Shown in pieces: positions 60,490 to 64,000 of a DNA stretch of 64,000 nucleotides; position 1 is the stretch's first letter, and each line of letters opens with the position of its first letter. The notes beneath the pieces are model-generated. The model had not been told where the DNA came from and did no database searches. It worked only from the letters and a program-made list of their open reading frames with translations. The translations under genes were made by a program, and so were the position numbers. Source of the stretch: CAYLLT01 sp964384465 (GTDB lineage: Bacteria > Planctomycetota > Phycisphaerae > UBA1845 > PWPN01); assembly GCA_964384465.1 (NCBI GenBank), contig CAYLLT010000007.1, positions 21,698 through 85,697 of the forward strand, written 5' to 3'.

Positions 60490-63453
60490 ATGTCCAAACG
60501 CTTCTTTATTATCGACGGCCTGAGCCAGATTTTCCGATGCTATTACGCGCCGTTCCAGAGCCTGAGCGCCCCCGGCGGCGAGCCTACCCGGGCCACCTAC
60601 GTTTTCACCAACATGCTCATCCAGATGGCCCGCGAGCAGAAGCCCGACTACCTGGCCATGGCCATGGACAGCAAGGAAGAGGCCGTCTTTCGCCGCGAAT
60701 TGGCCCCCGATTACAAGGCCCACCGCCAGGCCCCGCCCGAGGACCTCCCCCCGCAGATCGACCGCATCCTGGAGATCGTCCGCTCGCAGGGCATCCCCAT
60801 TTTGGCGGTCGAGGGCTTCGAGGCCGATGATCTGCTCGCCACCCTCTGCCGACGGCTCGGCGGGCACGATGACATCGAGATTTTTTTGGTCAGCAAGGAT
60901 AAGGATCTCGACCAGCTCCTCACCGATTCCGTCAAGCTGTTCGATCCGGGCAAATCCGAGGTGATCGGTCCGGCCGACCTTCGCGAGAAAAAAGGCTTCG
61001 GCCCGGAGCACGCCATCGAGGTGCAGATCCTCAGCGGCGACACGGTGGACAACATCCCCGGCGTCAAAGGCATCGGCCCCAAGAAAGCCGCCGCGCTCAT
61101 CGCCAAGTACGGCACCGCCGCCGCTGTCGTCGCGCACGCCGACGAACTCACGCCGGCGATGCGGGCCAACGTGAAGGAATTCGCCGATAAGCTGGAGCTT
61201 ACGCGCAAGCTGGTCACGCTCCGCCAGGACGTGCCGTTCGAGTTTGACCTCGAAGCCTGCCGCTGGCAGGGCATCAACAACCAGGCACTGCTGCCCATCG
61301 CCACGCACCTCGGCTTCACGCGCATCGTCCAGCAGATCAACGAGCGTCTAAAGGAGAAGAATGTTGTGGGACAGGCTTCCAGCCTGTCAACGGACCGGCA
61401 GGATGCCGGTCCCACAATGAAAACCGCTGGTGCGAGTCCCGATGTACATTGGGATTCTCGCACCGATCTTCCGCGGGAATCCCTTCCCGCGAAACAATCC
61501 ACTCGCTTCAGCGAAAACCTCTTCGACCTCGGCCCGCCGCCGAGGACGCCCGAATCGGACGAGTCCATCGAAACGCCGCTACCCCAACCGAAGCTCGGCC
61601 GGCCGCCGTCGAACTACAGCTGCGTCGATGACCAGATAAAGTTCGCCGCCTTCCTCGCCGAGCTGAAAAAGCAGCCCATCTTCGCCTTCGACACCGAGAC
61701 CGACAACATCAACCCCGCCTGGGCCAAACTCGCCGGCCTCAGCTTCTCCTGGGAAGCTGGTAAAGGATACTATTTACCGATATGCGGCGTCGGCGACTGC
61801 CTGCCGCTCGAACCGACGCTTGCCGCCCTGCGGCCCATCTTCGCCGACCCCAACGTCAAAAAGGTCGGCCAGAACCTCAAGTACGACCTCGTCGTCCTCG
61901 CCACGCACGGTGTCCCCCTCGCCGGCATCGCCTTCGACACCATGATCGCCAGCTTCGTCCTCGACTCCTCGCGCCGCTCGCACGGCATGGACGCTCTCGC
62001 CCGCGAGCTGCTCGGCCGCGACACCATCCCCATCACCGATCTCATCGGCAGCGGCAAGAATGAGATCACCTTCGACGGCGTCGAGACCGCCAAGGCCGCC
62101 GAGTACGCCGGCGAAGACGCCGACGTCACCTGGCAGCTCTACCAGGTCTTCCGCGAGCAGCTCGACGGCAGCGACCTCGGCCCGCTCTTCCACGAGACGG
62201 AGATGCCGCTGGTCGAAGTCCTCGCCGCAATGGAATCGGAAGGCGTCCGCCTCGACACCGACGTGCTCGCGAAGATGAGCAACGAGCTCGCCGCCCGTCT
62301 GCACGAGTTGACGCGGCAGATCCACAAGGAGGTCGGCCACGCGTTCAACATCGACTCGACCAAACAGCTCGCCGCCGTGCTGTTCGACGAGCTGAAGCTG
62401 CCCGTCGTCAAATCCACGCAGAAGAAGGCCCGCAGCACCGACGCCGAAACGCTCGCCAGCCTCGCCGCCAGCACACAGCACCCCGTCCCCACGCTGGTCA
62501 AGGAATATCGCGAGCTGGTCAAGCTCAAGGGCACGTACATCGACACGCTGCCGGAGATGATCTGCGAGCGGACTCACCGCATCCACTGCAGCTTCCACCA
62601 GACCGGCGCGGTCACCGGCCGCCTGTCGTCGAGCGACCCCAACCTCCAGAACATCCCCATCCGCACGGAGATCGGCCGCCAGATCCGCCGCGCGTTCGTG
62701 CCCCGCGACGCCGGCCACGTCCTGCTCACCGCCGACTATTCGCAGATCGAGCTGCGCGTCCTCGCCCACTTCTGCGGCGACGCCACGCTGCGGCAGGCGT
62801 TCCTCGACGACCGCGACATCCACCAGTTCGTCGCCGCCCAGGTCTTCGGCGTCTCGCTCAAAGAGGTGACGAAAGAGCAGCGTAGCCGCTCGAAAGCCGT
62901 CAACTTCGGCATTATCTACGGCCAATCCGCCTACGGCCTCTCGCGCACCACCGGCATGAGCAGTACCGAGGCCCAGACGTTCATCGACATGTACTTCCAG
63001 CGTTACCCCGGCATCCGCGCGTTCATCGACGCAACGCTCGAGACCGCCCGCCGCGTCGCCGAGCCGTTTAGCCGCGACCCAGAGGGGAGCGCGGTGCAGG
63101 TTCCCTACGTCCGCACCATCCTCGGCCGCCGCCGCAGCGTCCCCGACCTGAACTCGCGCAACCGCAACCTGAGAACCGCCGCCGAGCGCTTCGCGGTGAA
63201 CACAGTCATCCAGGGCAGCGCCGCCGATTTAATCAAACGCGCCATGATCGCCATCCACCGCCGCATCGTCAGCGAGTCGCGCCCCGCCCGCATGATCATC
63301 CAGGTCCACGACGAGCTGGTCTTCGACATCCCGCGAACCGCCGTCACCGCCGAATCCGAAATGATCCGCCAGGAAATGTCGCAGGCCCTCCCCCTCTCCG
63401 TCCCCATCAAAGTAGACATCGCCTACGGCGACAACTGGCTGGAAGGGAAGTAG
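60490..63453 (+). CDS. polA: DNA polymerase I with repeat-derived inserts
   Basis: 987 residues from ATG 60490. 5'-3' exonuclease at about 1-285 (FFIIDGLSQIFRCYYAPF, GFEADDLLATLC, VKGIGPKKAAALI); 3'-5' exonuclease at about 385-570 with the active FDTETDN motif and YAGEDADVTWQLY; polymerase at about 590-987 (GRLSSSDPNLQNIPIRTEIG, LLTADYSQIELRVLAHF, SKAVNFGIIYGQSAYGLS, IIQVHDELVFDI). The linker between the two exonuclease domains (residues about 292-334) is built largely from two adjacent palindromic elements, and a third, decayed one may lie at about residue 860 in the palm/fingers boundary. All read in frame. Confidence 0.97.
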   Translation: MSKRFFIIDGLSQIFRCYYAPFQSLSAPGGEPTRATYVFTNMLIQMAREQKPDYLAMAMDSKEEAVFRRELAPDYKAHRQAPPEDLPPQIDRILEIVRSQGIPILAVEGFEADDLLATLCRRLGGHDDIEIFLVSKDKDLDQLLTDSVKLFDPGKSEVIGPADLREKKGFGPEHAIEVQILSGDTVDNIPGVKGIGPKKAAALIAKYGTAAAVVAHADELTPAMRANVKEFADKLELTRKLVTLRQDVPFEFDLEACRWQGINNQALLPIATHLGFTRIVQQINERLKEKNVVGQASSLSTDRQDAGPTMKTAGASPDVHWDSRTDLPRESLPAKQSTRFSENLFDLGPPPRTPESDESIETPLPQPKLGRPPSNYSCVDDQIKFAAFLAELKKQPIFAFDTETDNINPAWAKLAGLSFSWEAGKGYYLPICGVGDCLPLEPTLAALRPIFADPNVKKVGQNLKYDLVVLATHGVPLAGIAFDTMIASFVLDSSRRSHGMDALARELLGRDTIPITDLIGSGKNEITFDGVETAKAAEYAGEDADVTWQLYQVFREQLDGSDLGPLFHETEMPLVEVLAAMESEGVRLDTDVLAKMSNELAARLHELTRQIHKEVGHAFNIDSTKQLAAVLFDELKLPVVKSTQKKARSTDAETLASLAASTQHPVPTLVKEYRELVKLKGTYIDTLPEMICERTHRIHCSFHQTGAVTGRLSSSDPNLQNIPIRTEIGRQIRRAFVPRDAGHVLLTADYSQIELRVLAHFCGDATLRQAFLDDRDIHQFVAAQVFGVSLKEVTKEQRSRSKAVNFGIIYGQSAYGLSRTTGMSSTEAQTFIDMYFQRYPGIRAFIDATLETARRVAEPFSRDPEGSAVQVPYVRTILGRRRSVPDLNSRNRNLRTAAERFAVNTVIQGSAADLIKRAMIAIHRRIVSESRPARMIIQVHDELVFDIPRTAVTAESEMIRQEMSQALPLSVPIKVDIAYGDNWLEGK
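61364..61417. repeat. palindromic element (TTGTGGGAC...GTCCCACAA) inside polA
   Basis: Outer arms TTGTGGGAC/GTCCCACAA enclose two hairpins, GACAGGCT-TCC-AGCCTGTC and GACCGGCAGGATGCCGGTC. Encodes VVGQASSLSTDRQDAGPTM in the polA linker. Confidence 0.9.
61426..61491. repeat. palindromic element of the GGTGCGA family inside polA
   Basis: GGTGCGAGTCCCGATGTACA pairs with the following ...TCTCGCACC, then CGCGGGAATCCCTTCCCGCG forms a second hairpin. Same family as the cluster at 46562-46713. Reads GASPDVHWDSRTDLPRESLP in polA. Confidence 0.9.
63070..63110. repeat. possible decayed AGCCGCGACC-family element in polA
   Basis: AGCCGCGACCCAGAGGGGAG at 63070 resembles the left arm of the family at 6341, 11482 and 35122, and TTCCCTACG resembles part of its right arm. 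Encodes SRDPEGSAVQVP just before YVRTILGRRR. Confidence 0.5.
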
Positions 63454-63564
63454 CTCCCGTTCTTAAGAAGAAGAGATTTAGACAGGCGATGCGCCCCAGA
63501 GGTTTCGAATACTATCTTCAGATTCATGTTTACGTGGGCATGGGGCCGCTGGTAAAATAATACT

Positions 63565-64000
63565 ATGAATCGCCGAGTAGTATCGCCGGAATGCCAAGCG
63601 CGCATCATAGCCGAAAGTCGACGGCGCTGCGCGATCTGTTTCGGATTGCATCGCGATCTACGCCGTAAGAACGGCCAGATTGCTCACTTGGATCGAGATC
63701 CGATGAACAATCAACCAAATAATCTTGTCTTCTTGTGTTTGGATCATCACGATGAATATGATTCGACTACGCGGCAAACAAAGGGGCTAACGCAAATCGA
63801 AGTTGCGGGATATCGGGAAGAGCTTCTGGCAGAACTTGAGCGCCAGTGGGCTTCAGGGCAGTTGGACGCACCGCCATCTCCTTCGCCACCCTCATTGATC
63901 ATCAATATCTCCAACGTAGGTGGGTCTGGCGGCTCGGGTGGGGTGCTAGCAGCCCGTGGTAGAAGTCCAGAAAACCGCGTTTTTGACCCCACCAGAAGGG
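63565..64000 (+). CDS. HNH-like zinc-motif protein, truncated by the window edge
   Basis: At least 145 residues from ATG 63565; no stop before the window ends. RRRCAICFGLHRDL gives a C-x-x-C pair, GQIAHLDRDPMNNQPNNLVF and LCLDHHDEYDS supply the His, Asn and C-x-x-H-H of an HNH-type fold, followed by a helix (VAGYREELLAELERQWASG), a Pro/Ser linker and a Gly-rich segment (NISNVGGSGGSGGVL). HNH folds mostly cut nucleic acids; function here is not established and the C-terminal domain is unseen. Codon use is less GC-rich than its neighbours, a sign of possible transfer. Confidence 0.7.
   Translation, partial: MNRRVVSPECQARIIAESRRRCAICFGLHRDLRRKNGQIAHLDRDPMNNQPNNLVFLCLDHHDEYDSTTRQTKGLTQIEVAGYREELLAELERQWASGQLDAPPSPSPPSLIINISNVGGSGGSGGVLAARGRSPENRVFDPTRR

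Overview
The window is high-GC bacterial DNA from a member of the Planctomycetota, most likely a Phycisphaerae-type genome. The assignment is inferred from gene content. There is a PVC-type giant heme-binding/propeller/HEAT protein, a periplasmic sulfatase, three small membrane proteins with 'CxxCGYxLRGL..CPECG'-like zinc ribbons, LspA and TatC with large lineage-type insertions, an outer-membrane LptD, and many short palindromic repeats between and inside genes. I saw no rRNA, tRNA or CRISPR array.

Layout. 1-4.8 kb: a GlmU-like nucleotidyltransferase/acyltransferase, a DksA/TraR-like protein with its own sigma70 promoter, lspA, a small membrane protein and ribD. 4.85-13.4 kb: a surface-glycan block, with a large CgeB-type glycosyltransferase (+) facing a minus-strand operon of cytidylyltransferase (SpsF/NeuA-like), polysaccharide pyruvyltransferase, NeuB/SpsE-like synthase, SpsG/PseG-like protein and a capsule-type glycosyltransferase; together these look like nonulosonate synthesis and transfer. 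13.7-18.7 kb: a 16-residue lysine-rich microprotein with promoter, RBS and terminator; a DtxR/MntR regulator divergent from an Nramp transporter fused to a universal stress domain, with palindromic operators around a near-consensus promoter; an AI-2E-type permease; a PIN module. 18.7-27.4 kb: nitrilase-family amidohydrolase, pyrD, a second PIN module, a sodium/solute symporter and the PVC heme-binding protein. 27.9-43.9 kb: lptD, a small orphan protein, htrA, a YfhO-type membrane protein, a DUF547 lipoprotein, two M20 peptidases, two unknowns and tatC. 43.9-49.6 kb: an accessory patch with a frameshifted IS1182-type transposase remnant fused into a broken antitoxin gene, a C39-like peptidase gene with a nonsense codon, a MetE-like protein, an AbrB-Doc toxin-antitoxin pair and nadA. 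49.9-64 kb: sulfatase, CYTH protein, a dual-OB/DUF488/DUF488 group, leuS, mddA, a coiled-coil BRCT protein, polA and a truncated HNH-like gene at the right edge.

The most striking feature is the spread of short inverted repeats (at least a dozen families). Several lie in frame inside conserved genes: two in the large glycosyltransferase, two in the YfhO protein, two plus a possible remnant in polA, and two low-complexity or palindromic inserts in nadA. They add linker-like residues without breaking the reading frames. The tiny basic microprotein and the operator layout at the dtxR/mntH divergence are the next most notable observations.
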